Source: Metellina segmentata
Taxonomy: Eukaryota; Arthropoda; Arachnida; Araneae; Tetragnathidae
Direction of reading: 5' to 3'
NCBI GenBank assembly: GCA_947359465.1
Contig: OX375873.1
Coordinates: 138,195,916-138,259,915 of the forward strand
DNA: 64,000 nucleotides
How positions within the stretch are numbered: the first letter of the stretch is position 1; every line of letters starts with the position of its first letter. Position numbers and translations under genes: made by a program. Under the pieces are notes generated by a model. It saw only the letters and a program-made list of their open reading frames with translations. It was not told where the DNA came from and did no database searches. Below are positions 11,581 to 61,388 of the stretch, piece after piece.

Positions 11581-12341
11581 TAAAGTTACGGTTTCCTAAG
11601 AAAGCGGAGCCGTTATCTAGCAGCCATAATGTAGCTGTGGATGAAGTCACTGAAACGCTGTGTATACAGACAGATGGCGTTGGTTTCCTATAGAGCGTTG
11701 TTTGTGAGCGTAACGAAAATGAGCGGAGCCGCCATTTGCATGACGATCATCATAGCAGTCTCAAACAGTTGGGGAACGTTTTTTCTCTTGTAGCAGCACC
11801 ATTTCATTTCCTGCGCCAAACAATTCCAGCGGAGGGAAGCAAAACAAACAAAAATTTTTGACTGGCATTGTTTAGTTCTTTTTTGTAAAATCGGGATCGT
11901 TAATGCTAGATTAAAAATTTCAACGGATTTGAAATCTGCTGAAAATTTTACACACGATCTATACATTAAATGTGATTTTCTTTTAAAAAAATTATTTATT
12001 TAATAAATAATCAAATGGTAAATAATTGAATAATAAATCTGTTTTGATATCGATCTGGCGTAGAATTTTACGCTGATTTGAAATCCGTTGAAATTTCCAC
12101 TCTATCTTCAACGATCCCGAAGTTAGAAACTTGGACTAGAGAATAAAAAAGCCACTTTGTTTTGTTTCTGGAATAAAATAAACCACGACAGCCATCTGTA
12201 TTGCCCATTCTCCACCGTATTCTGTCTGTCTAAGTTGACACCTCTGGTCTCTGTTAAGACGGCCACCTAGTTATGCCCGCGGTATCATGACGTATCACGG
12301 CTGCTAGAGAACGGTTCCGCTTTCATAGGAAACCTTAACTC
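11581..12341. repeat. Inverted-repeat element with about 48-bp arms
   Basis: Left arm 11581-11629 (GGTTTCCTAAGAAAGCGGAG) and right arm 12292-12341 are inverse complements with a few mismatches. Two inner Helitron-family-2 segments (11861-11960 and 12055-12125) are also mutually inverted, so the whole could fold as a long hairpin. Arm sequence also occurs at 34939 and 43862. Confidence 0.6.
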
Positions 12342-12344
12342 ATG

Positions 12345-12805
12345 TGATATGGGTCGATAGCGCCTTCTCTGAAATTCCGGGACAGTCTGATATCCAATCG
12401 ATATTCTGTACAGCAACATCAATACCGGGCACGGTTGTCAACCCCAAACACACCTCGCATTGGAAAAAAGCTGGCAAAACTTGTAAGCAGCATTCACAGT
12501 TTTCGATTGAATGCATGAGCGGATTGTTCGAAAGAGCTTCCTCTCGTTTGCGCATGACGAAGAGAAGGGAGATAAATTATAATCCGAAAAAAGAAGAGTC
12601 GCTGTGTGAAAAAAAAAATGTTTGTGTCGACAGTCCATTTTGGATGATCGGACGGTTTCTTCCGATGGGTGCAATGGAGTGATTCACGCGCGGTGAGAGG
12701 AGCGTGGGAATATATCTTTCATTCTAACGTTTATGAAAGCTGGAATTAATTCATTAGACGTGAGTCACGTTCGTTCGGAAGATAACCCTATGAATCTTTT
12801 AAATA
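12345..12805. other. No gene recognised
   Basis: Overlapping ORFs on both strands (12344-12682 +, 12340-12674 -) show no family motifs and no conservation signal I can see. Confidence 0.4.
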
Positions 12806-13410
12806 CTAGGGGGCTCCGCCCCCTGCTCGCTTACGCTCGCCAACCCCCGGGGATTGCTGCGCATCCCATTTGGTTTGCTTCGCAAACCAACACTCCTGTC
12901 ACAGATGCCATTTGGTTTGCTTCGCAAACCAACATTACTTTCACAGAGTGAAACTATCTGAATAATTCGTATTATGCTGATTTCACTTTCCGGTTCATGA
13001 CGTCACAGCGAGGGCTTCGCTGCGTCTCGCTTACGCTCGCCGACCCCGGGGATTGCTACGCAATCCGTTTAGTTTGCTTTCTCAAACCAATACTTCTTTC
13101 GCAAGTGATTTAACTTTTTTTGCTTTAACACTTAATGCACCCTAAACTAATAGCCGCATCAGTAAAAAATCTTCTGCATCTTGTTCCCTGTACAATTTTA
13201 AGTAAACATTGTTAATATCCAAACTTTACGATCTGTACTTTGTCGGTAAACTGTCTTGAGAACAGAGGGAAAAAAGCGAGCCTTTTTCCTCGCCAAATAA
13301 AAATAAATCGTTTTTATGGCAATTGTTGCTACGATAAATTTGATATCTGGCAAACCCGATAGTCAAAAGTGCAACCCACTACTGCTTTCGGAAGCAGCTA
13401 TGCGAACTGA

Positions 13411-13925
13411 AAAATACGAAATTTGTGACACCAACTTTTGATTGCATCGAATTTATTTATGAACCAATTTTAAAAATAATTGTACCGTAAGAAAGAGTAT
13501 ATTCTGAGGTATACTGCAATATTTTTAAAATTAAAAAATAACAGTAATACTATACAGATATGACCATTTTAGTTTTGTATCGGAAGTTACGATCTGAAAG
13601 TTCCGAAAATTGTATGACCAACTTTTAATTGCATCGATTTTATTTATTAACCAATTTGAAAAATAACTGTACCATAAGAAAGAGCGTAATGTAATGTATT
13701 CAGTGATGTTTTTAAATTTAAAAAATAATGGCTTTTGCCGTAGACAAAACGGTTTTAACAATAAATAGCGAAAATATCCAAAGATTCCGAATTTTGTATG
13801 ACGAACTTTTGATCGCATCCAATTTAATTATTAACCGATTTCAAAAATAATAGTACTGTAAGAAAGAGTATATTCTGAGGTATACTGCGATATTTTAAAA
13901 ATTAAAAACTAATAGTAATTAGATA
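13411..13925. repeat. About 185-bp tandem repeat, three units
   Basis: The block containing GATTGCATCGAATTTATTTA, ACCGTAAGAAAGAGTATATT and CTGAGGTATACTGC recurs at 13438, 13625 and 13809 (periods 187 and 184). The related Helitron at 45339 has a single unit (about 45945). Confidence 0.8.
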
Positions 13926-13927
13926 TA

Positions 13928-15430
13928 CAGGGTGGTCCCGAATTCATGGTACAAACTTTAATGGTAGGTACAGGACATTGTAACAATGATTTATTGTATA
14001 GGAATGTATAGTCGCAAGTGACGCGGTGAGGCGAAAACAGGGGAAATAACGGCCGAAAGGAAAAACAAAGATTTTATTGAAAGCGTTGTTGACATGTGTC
14101 ATGTTTACAGTAATTGTTCAAAATTGCGTCCACCAGTATCGATACATGCTTGACAGCGTCGGTGGAGCGATTGGCGTACACGTTCAAAGATGCCTGGTAT
14201 TTCACGCACACCTGCAGCAGCTACAGATAAGCGAGCGACGAGATCCTCATCTGAGTCAACTGGAGTCTCATAAACAAGATGCTTTAGATGTCCCCATAAA
14301 AAGTAATCGAGGCTCGATAAATCGGGAGATCGGGGTGGCCAAGGGACTGGTCCACCACGCCCAATCCATCGAGTACCAAACGTGGCATTCAGGTAATTCC
14401 GTACATCAATGCTGAAGTGTGCTGGCGCCCCATCGTGCTGAAACCACATGCGGTTACGAATGGCGATCGGAACATCATGCAGCAGTTGTGGTAACACTTC
14501 TTTCAGAAAAATAAGATAGCTTCCGCCAGTGAGCCGCGTGGGTAGTAAGTATGGGCCAATCAAAAAGTCGTTCACAATACCAGCCCACACATTAATACTG
14601 AAACGTTGTTGAAACGCATGTCGACGCGTTGCATGTGGATTATCGGTTGCCCACACATGGGAATTGTGCGCATTAAAGACACCCTCGCGTGAAAATGTCG
14701 CTTCATCTGTAAATAGCACATAATCTACGAAATCCGGCTGCAACGCACATTGCTGCATCACCCACAGGCAGAAGTTCACGCGGCGAGGATAATCTGCCGG
14801 ATTCAATGCTTGTACTTTCTGAAAATGGAAGGGGTGTAAGCGATTTTCGTTTAACACTCTGCATACAGTCTGATGACTCACACCTACGTCACGCGCAACA
14901 GTTCTTGTGCTTGACTCGGGTCTATCAGCCACAATGTTCAAGATGCTTTCTTCCAGCCTTGGAGTGCGTACAGCTCTTACTCGACCAGCGCCATGTCTGT
15001 TGACGTCGAACGCACCTGTTTCACAAAGTTGACGATGTAACCGTTGAAAAATTCTATGATCCGGCATTCGTCGATCAGGATACTCCGCGCGATACATTCG
15101 TAACGCAGCTCTGCCGTTACCATTTGCACGGCCGTACATGTAATGCATGTCTGCTTTTTCTGCATACGTAAAGTCACCCATCGTCTACGGCAGCACAATT
15201 GTGAATGGCGCTTTTCCCTACTGCGATGCATCATGTTCAACAGCGGCTAGACATCTACTGCCCTCTACCGGCAATGATACCAACCGATCACTCCATTTCT
15301 CTTTCCTTTTATTTCCCCTGTTTACGCCTCACCGCGTCACTTTCGACTATACATTCCTATACAATAAATCATTGTTACAATGTCCTGTACCTACCATTAA
15401 AGTTTGTACCATGAATTCGGGACCACCCTG
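13928..15430 (-). mobile_element. Apparently intact Tc1/mariner-superfamily transposon
   Basis: Flanked by TA at 13926-13927 and 15431-15432. Its 122-bp terminal inverted repeats (13928-14049 and 15309-15430) differ at about two positions. They begin CAGGGTGGTCCCGAATTCAT. It sits inside a Helitron whose empty-site sequence is seen near 46045. Total 1503 bp with one transposase gene. Confidence 0.93.
14105..15181 (-). CDS. DDE transposase, DD36D type, full length
   Basis: A 358-residue ORF without interruption. The N terminus (GDFTYAEKADMHYMYGRANG) is a helix-turn-helix of the DUF4817 type; a second HTH (VARDVGVSHQTVCRVLNENR, about residues 95-115) follows. The DDE_3 catalytic core has FTDEATF (first Asp, near residue 160), FQHDGAPAHF (second Asp) and PPRSPDLSSLDYFLWG (third Asp), with 36 residues between the last two Asp. 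It should cut and paste the element by binding the TIRs. All three acidic residues are present, so activity is plausible but untested. Minor oddity: DLSSLDYF where DLTPLDYF is usual. Distinct from classic mariner (D34D) and Tc1 (D34E). Confidence 0.92.
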   Translation of the reverse strand: MGDFTYAEKADMHYMYGRANGNGRAALRMYRAEYPDRRMPDHRIFQRLHRQLCETGAFDVNRHGAGRVRAVRTPRLEESILNIVADRPESSTRTVARDVGVSHQTVCRVLNENRLHPFHFQKVQALNPADYPRRVNFCLWVMQQCALQPDFVDYVLFTDEATFSREGVFNAHNSHVWATDNPHATRRHAFQQRFSINVWAGIVNDFLIGPYLLPTRLTGGSYLIFLKEVLPQLLHDVPIAIRNRMWFQHDGAPAHFSIDVRNYLNATFGTRWIGRGGPVPWPPRSPDLSSLDYFLWGHLKHLVYETPVDSDEDLVARLSVAAAGVREIPGIFERVRQSLHRRCQACIDTGGRNFEQLL

Positions 15431-15885
15431 TAGATACGGCAGTTTTAAAAAAAAGTAACAAAAATGTCCCGATTTTTCCTGAATTTCAAAAAAATATTAT
15501 CAAGAACCAAATTTAAATTTAAAAAAAAACTCGACGAGCTGCAAAAATTTACGTTGAGAGGTACTCTTTAAAAAAACTCACGATTGAAGACTGAAAATTT
15601 GAATGTGTTTTGCTCACTCGCGGAAGAAATTTCACTTCTTCAACTTTAACACTTAATAGAACCTAAACTAATAGCCGCATCGGAAAAAAATCTTAATAAT
15701 TATCCAGGGAATACAATGAAGAACAAAGCATGTTAATTTCATTTTTTTCCGATCAGTACTTTCTCGGGAAACCGTCTAAGAATCGAGCTAAACAACACAG
15801 TTTTCAATCCTGCGGCGGCGGTGGCGGTAACATTTTTTTAATATAGAGAGACATTTGGTCAAAATGATATTATCCGCAGCACATT

Positions 15886-17611
15886 CACTCTGATCTTTTA
15901 ATTGTGAAAATTGACTCAAATCCTGATTTTCTAACTGAGATGAAGAGTTTTAATTTCATTTGAAATGAATTGATGGTATTTAATAAGCTAGGAAATAATT
16001 TATTCTTCCCTTGTAGTTTGGAATTTAGATCATTGAGATGTCTAGTAACATCAACTAAAAATGCCAAATCAAATAGCCAGGTAGCTCATTTCCCTGTTCT
16101 AAAAAATTATAAACAGCGTTTTTCAGTTTCCAAAATCTACTCAGAACCTGTCCTCTAGAAAGCCAGCGCACCACACAATGAAGGATAAGTTGACCATATT
16201 CAAAATCTAACAATTCACAATATTCTCTGAATTCTCGTCTGTTTAATGTTCCTGCTGTAATTTTATTCACACATTTCACAACCGGTAACAGAACATGCTG
16301 AATTTTTAAAGTTTTTCCACAGTGCCTTTTGGTGTATACTGCTGTGATATTTTAGTACAGGACGGTTTAAAAAATTTTCAAGCAAAGTTGTAGTGTCATT
16401 GTTTTCACCTATCATTGACGGCGCTCCGTCAGTACACACATTGATGCGTTTTCTAGGAATGATTTTACTTTTTCAAATATGTCTAATCCTCTTGTTTTAC
16501 CTTGTAAATGACTCCTGACTGGCAAGTTCTTCAAAGACATTAAAATTAGCATCAATTCCTCCTATAAAAATGCTTATCTGGGCTACATCACATATGTCCG
16601 TTGTTTCATCCAAAGCTAGAGAAAAGAAGGTACAAGAATGGACACGGTTTTCCAGTTGCTGAGATACATCCTGAGAGTTCGTCGATATGTCTCGTAACTG
16701 TCTGCCTTGATATAGCAATTTCGTCTGCTTTCCTTTCAACACCTTTAGTACCAAGATTGCGTGCTAATATTTGGAGACAAGGCTTAACAATTTCTTCTCC
16801 GTCAAAAAAAAGGTTTCTGATTTTTTCGCCAATGCTAAAGCTAGTTCAAAGACGCTTCTGTCATTGACAAGTCTTCACAACTTACATTTTCACACATTTT
16901 CTTAATCACGTATTCTTTTCGTAACTCAAGACCCAAGAACGAGCTTCAATTTTCCTTCTATGTTAACCTGATGCTGTGTTTTATAGTGTCTATTAAGATC
17001 ATATCTTCTATTATGTGAAAAAGTACTTTCACAAACAATTCAAAACGGTTTTTTTGTGATGGACTTGCTATAAATAACAGTTCATATTGTCACTGTGCAT
17101 TAAATTCACGCTTACTATCACTTTCTGCGCTTCTTTTGCTAATTTTCTTTCGCACTAAGAAGAAGTACGAATTGAACTGTGAGCAATCAGGTGTTGAAAC
17201 TATGAAGTTGTTGCATATTTCCTATGCGTGTTTATATTACTATTTCCCTGTGAGTTTTTATATTACTAATTTATGTGTTTACATTACTGCTCAGTTAATT
17301 TTGTCTGCTGCAATCCTTGTCTCGCGCAATGCATTGAGCCAATTGCCTGTGTCTTTACGCTGATCATATCGTTCTTATACTTGTCTGATGCGATATCTAT
17401 TTATAATTATTAAATGTCTTGTTGAACTTTAGAGTGCACTTTTATTTCTTCATTAGAAGACACATTAGAAGGTGGATTCTCACAGTTACTTCTGTTCTCT
17501 CAGTTACTTCAGTTTTACTTCAAAAAATAAGTACGCGCAAGAATGCAATGCTCCTCTTGTAATCATCTAATGCGCCATGCTTAGCGCATGCGCCACAGGT
17601 TGGCCACTCCT
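15886..17611 (-). pseudogene. hAT transposase pseudogene with one terminus
   Basis: On the minus strand the element starts at 17611 with CAGGAGTGGCCAACCTGTGG then CGCATGCG, a characteristic hAT terminus. Fragments follow in different frames: HSCTFFSLALDETTDICDVA (16497-16754), EFREYCELLDFEYGQLILHC and VVRWLSRGQVLSRF (16055-16279), and MAFLVDVTRHLNDLNSKLQG (15885-16067). This is the order of a ZBED/GTF2IRD2-like hAT transposase. Multiple stops; the C-terminal end is cut off near the Helitron border at 15851. Confidence 0.78.
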
Positions 17612-18721
17612 GGTTTAGACAGTCCTTCAGCAACTTGTCTTATCTTAAGCCTGGAAGAAGGAGTGCTGGTGATGTGTTTTTCTCAACTAAATCATTTAAG
17701 TTTGACCCCGGCAGTATACTGGTCATCCATGCATTTAGTGGATTCAATACATCGGCCATTTTTCAGTTACTTTGAGGAATCCTGCTGTAAAACTATTAAC
17801 AACAGATGCTAGGGTTACCACCCTGTGCTTCCTCTTGAAAGTCACATTTTTAAACTTGCCATAAGCGACCATTTTTGTAATCATTTCCATGCCAACTTCT
17901 TGGGCCAAATGACGGTTAACATTTGCCCCTCCAACAAAACCACTGCTTTAAGACCTTATGGTGTCTGTCTGAAATAGGGGTGTGTATGTGAAAGCCACTC
18001 CAGCAGTTTAATTGAGTCATTTCTATCCCACTTCGCATGTCCAAGTGTTGCTCTGATGTTCATAATGTATGTCACGGAAATTTTCAATTTCACCACAAAC
18101 GTTCTGCATGATTATCATTACAAAAGTCCATTTTGCCAAAACGTTGTCCGAAAATCCTCTCGTGTAATCCCTCCACGGGATTTCATATTTTTCACAAGTG
18201 TTTGCTCAATGGTTTGATCTGACCACATTCCACACCAGTACTTCTTAGAGAGTCTTATGGTAAACTTTCCATTGGTGGTAAAATCGTGAAATTCAGTTGG
18301 GACTATTAATTGTTCTAGTTTCAACATGTCCTGAGTTAGGAGGTGCGCACTTTTAGCGTATACGAAATGTCCAGCTGCTTGGAAAAATGGTAGTGATTTT
18401 TGAACGGTGTCAAGATGAAGCTTCCAGTTGCCTGTATGCTCAGCCTCGATAAACTGTTTGAGGAATGTTATCAAACAAAAGTATTGAAGCCATAATTTTG
18501 CAGTAAGTCCCTTACATTCGAGAGCGTACAAAGCCTGTCTAAATTTTGCAACAATATCCTTCTGAGATGTAGTATTGGCACAGACTGTGAGTATAATGGC
18601 TTGATCACATGTATTAATCATACTTGCATGTTCAGAACGCTCACAATCAGTAACTTCAATTGTTGTTGAGAAAAAATGCCGACTTTCAAGAAGCTGTAAC
18701 GCGCTTGCTATTCGTACTACA
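17612..18721 (-). pseudogene. Decayed ORF of an uncharacterised multicopy arthropod family
   Basis: 18118-18621 is open (167 residues) and includes ALECKGLTAKLWLQYFCLIT, NWKLHLDTVQKSLPFFQAAG, HFVYAKSAHLLTQDMLKLEQ and YWCGMWSDQTIEQTLVKNMK. Downstream frames (17640-18110) hold VNRHLAQEVGMEMITKMV and KNVTFKRKHRVVTL. I recognise this as a recurrent uncharacterised protein in arthropod and cnidarian genomes, probably transposon-linked, but cannot name a function. Stops and frameshifts make it a pseudogene. Confidence 0.5.
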
Positions 18722-19299
18722 AAAAATTTGTTCGGATGAAAATTTTAGGAAATTTAATCCTCTTTAAGAAAAGTATCGTTAAATTCAACCATTTCTGAGA
18801 TATATCGAAACACCCCCCAAAAGTAGTAAATTTTTGTGGTTTTTCGGCCGCCAAAAGGTCTTCTGGGGTCGGCTATGTTGGATAACTTTTTTTTTTGTAT
18901 GTTGGTACCAATATATACAAGTACAAGAACAAATGACTTCTTTCCCATCTTTTGCAAGGTACGATGTATCGATTGATTGGACTAAAAGGGCATTAACAAA
19001 AAAGTTTTATTAAATATTGGATGCGGAGGTTAAATTTGTTAAAAGAAACTTTGACAAAACCGTCCTTTATCAAAGTTGACCATTGCACTATCATATTTTG
19101 GTGTGAAATTATTTTCATAAAACATCTTTGTCAAAGAACTTTTATAGTTTAATACCCACCTAAAATATTCGAATCATCTTGATTTGTGTTAGTATTAAAA
19201 AGTCGGCAAAATATCAATTAGCCTCTTTTATTCGATATTTCAATCAATAATTTTTTTTTTAATATTTTTACCTGTACCACTCAACTTTACTCGTTGCCT
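18722..19299. other. Intergenic upstream of OGT
   Basis: AT-rich with no recognisable gene; short minus ORF 18754-18957 lacks motifs. Confidence 0.4.
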
Positions 19300-19587
19300 G
19301 CAAGCATCTCCGCATCTCTGACGTCACTCAGACCTTGTTAATTAAATGCGGCGTAATAGCAAATCATAAATTATCGATTAATTAAATCTTTGCAATGTTT
19401 GAATTTTTAAATTAATTTGATAATTTCTGCACCAAATCAGCGATTTTTTATTGCAAAGTCGCAGCGTCTTACCTCCCTGTTCGTCGACGACATTATACTC
19501 TTTGGAGTTGACTGTCTCATCGTTGGGGGTTTGTGTTTTCAATCTCGCTGCTTGTTTAATTGCTAAAAAATTAAATTCCCAGGACTC
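19300..19587 (+). promoter_or_regulatory. Probable OGT promoter and 5' UTR with CRE octamer
   Basis: The 290 bp upstream of the OGT ATG are more GC-balanced than their surroundings and contain a perfect palindromic CRE (TGACGTCA, 19319-19326). CREB/ATF factors bind this octamer. No TATA box is evident, as is usual for a housekeeping gene. The exact start site cannot be seen. The acceptor-like attcccag just before the ATG leaves open an upstream non-coding exon. The role is inferred from position. Confidence 0.45.
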
Positions 19588-58532
<38,945 letters not shown>

Positions 58533-58721
58533 GTAAGTGAAATTTCTATTTCTGGAGGATTTTTTTTTGTGTTAAATTGTGTAGGGTTTTAATTTTTTGC
58601 TAGAAATCTAGTCAAATGATAACTACGTTTCTTTAAAGTGTCAAAACATCTATTAGATGCCCCCCCCCATTCATTTCTGACCCTTTAATTAACCATTCCA
58701 CCTTAACTGGTCTTAAAATAT

Positions 58722-61305
58722 ACCTTTTGTTGTTGTTGCACATCCCCCTGGTGTAGGAAAGCCTACACCAGGTCCAGAAGGCCCCGTCGTGCCAGATCCC
58801 CATATACTTGCAAAAAGTCCTGATCAACCAACAGCTGCTTATACGAAGCGCCAAGACAGAGAAGAAGGTGATCAGGACTGGCAGGTAGGGAACAGGAACA
58901 AGGAGGGAAAATTCTCTCCCCGTTCTGAAATTTGATACTTTTAAGATGGCCACTTCGAAATTTGGCCATGGCCGATTGAAAAGGCCGAGGGCCACAGCAT
59001 GTGATTGATAGTCCAGGGTGATTGCCAGCATACCAATGGTGGGATGGCGTACGGCGCCACAAGGAAAGCAAACGCTGTTTTCCCAGGGAGTGGACCTCAG
59101 TGGGAGTGAGACGATTGAAACAGTCCGTAGGGAGATCACAGCCATTCTTGGCGAGTACATCGGCTGTCTCGTTGCCATACACCCCGATATGCGATGGAAT
59201 CCATTGGAGGCTTATTGGTGTTTTCAGGCCAATCTCGCAGAGAAGCTTCAGAATATTCTTGTCTGGGATGTCAAATATTTGTGGCCAATTTTTGAAATAC
59301 TGTATAGCACTCCTACTATCAGTCAAAATCCGATCTAAAGACTGAACAATGGTCGGGGTTTCGGATGCTGCATTTGACCTTGTCCTCAGCGCTGTTGACG
59401 TTCCCGGTTCTACCGTCTTCAAGTTTGCTACCGTCCGTATAGATGACCAATGCATCAGAAGGGATGCTATTGACAACCTCCAGGGCCAACTGTTTCAAAA
59501 GGTCTGGGTGATCCGTCTGTTTATTGGCATGAGTCTTCAGTTCATCATTAAAACTGACATTCTCAAGGGACACCGTGGGAGGCAAGCAGTTAAAAGTGGT
59601 CGAAGGAATAACCTCAAAATCAATAAAACCCTCCTTCCTCACAAATTCCATCGGAGTGTCTCTCTTTAAACGCTGATTACTCCTCCACTTCAAAGTGAAT
59701 TCAGCAGTCCTGTTAAAATCACCAAGACTTGACAATTTATTAAAATATTTAAAAGAACCCATCCTATATCTCGTAGTCAGAGGTAAAATGTCAGCTTCGT
59801 ATAGGACCACTTCACTAGGGCAGCTATTCCTTAACCCAGTGATTATTCTTGCTGCACTCAATTGTACTCTGTCCAAGATCTTTAAGTTAGAAGCAGAAGC
59901 CGTTTGAAATACCTGGTAACCATACTCAAGAATGGGACGCACGAGGGAACAAAAAGTAAGTCTGAGAGTGGAAGCATCAGCTCCCCAGTCTCTACCTGAA
60001 ATATACTTCAAAATCTGTAGACGCTTTCTAGCTTTATCTGCTATTTTCTCTATATGTTTCCTACAGTTTATCTCAGGATCCAATGTAAAACCCAAGTAAA
60101 TTGGATATTTGTCACAGTCCAGTAACTGATTAGAAAAGTACACTGCAGGAGAATAATTGTAGAGGTGTCTATTAGTGGTGAAGAAGCTACTAACTGATTT
60201 TGAGGGATTGAAGTTTAACCTGTGAGAGTTTGAGAAATCACGGACAGCTTCTAAGGATCCGTTTAGAGTAGATTCCAGTTTTCCTATGTCTAAACTACTA
60301 GACTACAACACAATGTCATCTGCAAAGATGCCAATCTGGCATGGTGATACAATTTTTTCAATTCCTGCAATAAACATGGAAAACAGGGTAGGACTGAGTA
60401 CGGAACCCTGAGGGATTCCCTGATACAACCTGTAAAATCCTGATTGCTTATTTTGAAAGTTTACGCAAAAATTTCTGTGATTTAGAAAGTTTGAGATCCA
60501 TGGGAGAGCTCTGCCTTTGATGTTAAAGTCATTGTAACACTTGTTAAGTAATTTATACTTCCAAACCCTGTCAAATGCCTTAGATAGATCTAGAAAAACC
60601 GCCAAAGTATGTTTTGTGGATTTGCAATTTTGGGCATCTCTAACACTTTGACTGAAGAACAGAATCTGGTCCATTGTGCCATGGCCTCTTCTAAACGCAT
60701 ATTGCTCTGGTGGAATCAAGTTATTTGACAAAAGGTGGTGTGTCAATCTTCTCAAAATTATCCTTTCTATAAGTTTACATATAATACAGGTGAGAGAGAT
60801 TGGACGGTAACTGTCAACAGAACTGGCTTTCTTGTTGGGTTTATGAATGGGGATGACTATGGCCGATTTCCATTGCCTTGGAAGTTTCCCAGTTGACCAA
60901 GACAAATTGAAGAGATGAAGCAGCCTACTTTTGCCTAGAAAACCCAGATGGCCTAGGAATTTACCATGCATTCCACCGGACCTGGTGACTTGGTCAGATT
61001 TTGGTGTTGAAGAGCGTAAGATAGTTCATCTGCTGTGAAATCATCATAAAATAAAGGGTTCTCTGTCCTCAGATCTCGGCAGGATTTCACTAGGTTTCTT
61101 GTAATTCTGGACAGCCTTTTGTCCGATCTGCTGAATGTCACTCTGCTCGCCTTAGCATAATGCTTGGCCAAAGTCTCGGCTGCCTATTGGTCGTTTACAG
61201 CAGTTCAACTGTCATCCCCAACGATAGTGTTGGTATCTTCATTATTGACCGGCATTTTATCAAGACATTTTGTCAATTTCCACAGCCTTGAATCTGGGGT
61301 TCTTT
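58722..61305 (-). mobile_element. LINE with RNase H, 5'-truncated, antisense in intron
   Basis: Minus-strand ORF2 from the RT thumb-upstream linker to RNase H, ending with a CAACAACAACAAAAGG tail near 58722. Missing the endonuclease and all of ORF1. Confidence 0.82.
58763..61300 (-). pseudogene. LINE ORF2 pseudogene (RT and RNase H)
   Basis: On the minus strand: TPDSRLWKLTKCL (about 61300), then after a frameshift near 60970 HGKFLGHLGFLGKSRLLHLF, YRPISLTCIICKLIERIIL, EQYAFRRGHGTMDQILFF, FLDLSKAFDRVWKYKLL (motif A), QGIPQGSVLSPTLFSMF (motif B) and FADDIVL (motif C) followed at once by a stop (60303). It resumes at 60143 through RPILEYGYQVFQTAS; RNase H is recognised from VIYTDGSKLEDG, SDSRSAIQYF-type and WIPSHIGVYGNETADVLAKN. 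Defects: one stop and at least two frameshifts. R1/I/jockey-type with RNase H. Confidence 0.85.
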
Positions 61306-61388
61306 TAAATTAATTAATTAAATAGTTAAATTTGAACAAAATTTCTGAATTTTGCAATTTGAAATAGGATGACCTTTTTCAATGCAAA

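Larger units (their letters stand above)
12806..15851 (-). mobile_element. Helitron family 1, minus orientation, interrupted
   Basis: On the minus strand it begins TCTCTCTATATTAAAAAAAT at 15851 and ends at 12806 with a 15-nt hairpin (GGGGGCGGAGCCCCC) running into CTAG then T. A second copy at 45339-46484 lacks the inner insertion, which confirms the borders of the transposon at 13928-15430. It carries three about 185-bp tandem repeats (13411-13925). No Rep/helicase ORF, so non-autonomous. Confidence 0.82.

Noticed and set aside
12340..12682. Overlapping ORFs on both strands
   Set aside because: No motif, no splice or neighbour support; both strands open by chance.
14077..14415. 112-codon + ORF
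   Set aside because: Antisense shadow of the intact transposase.
59018..59669. Three overlapping + ORFs of about 106 codons
   Set aside because: Shadows of the minus-strand LINE RNase H region.
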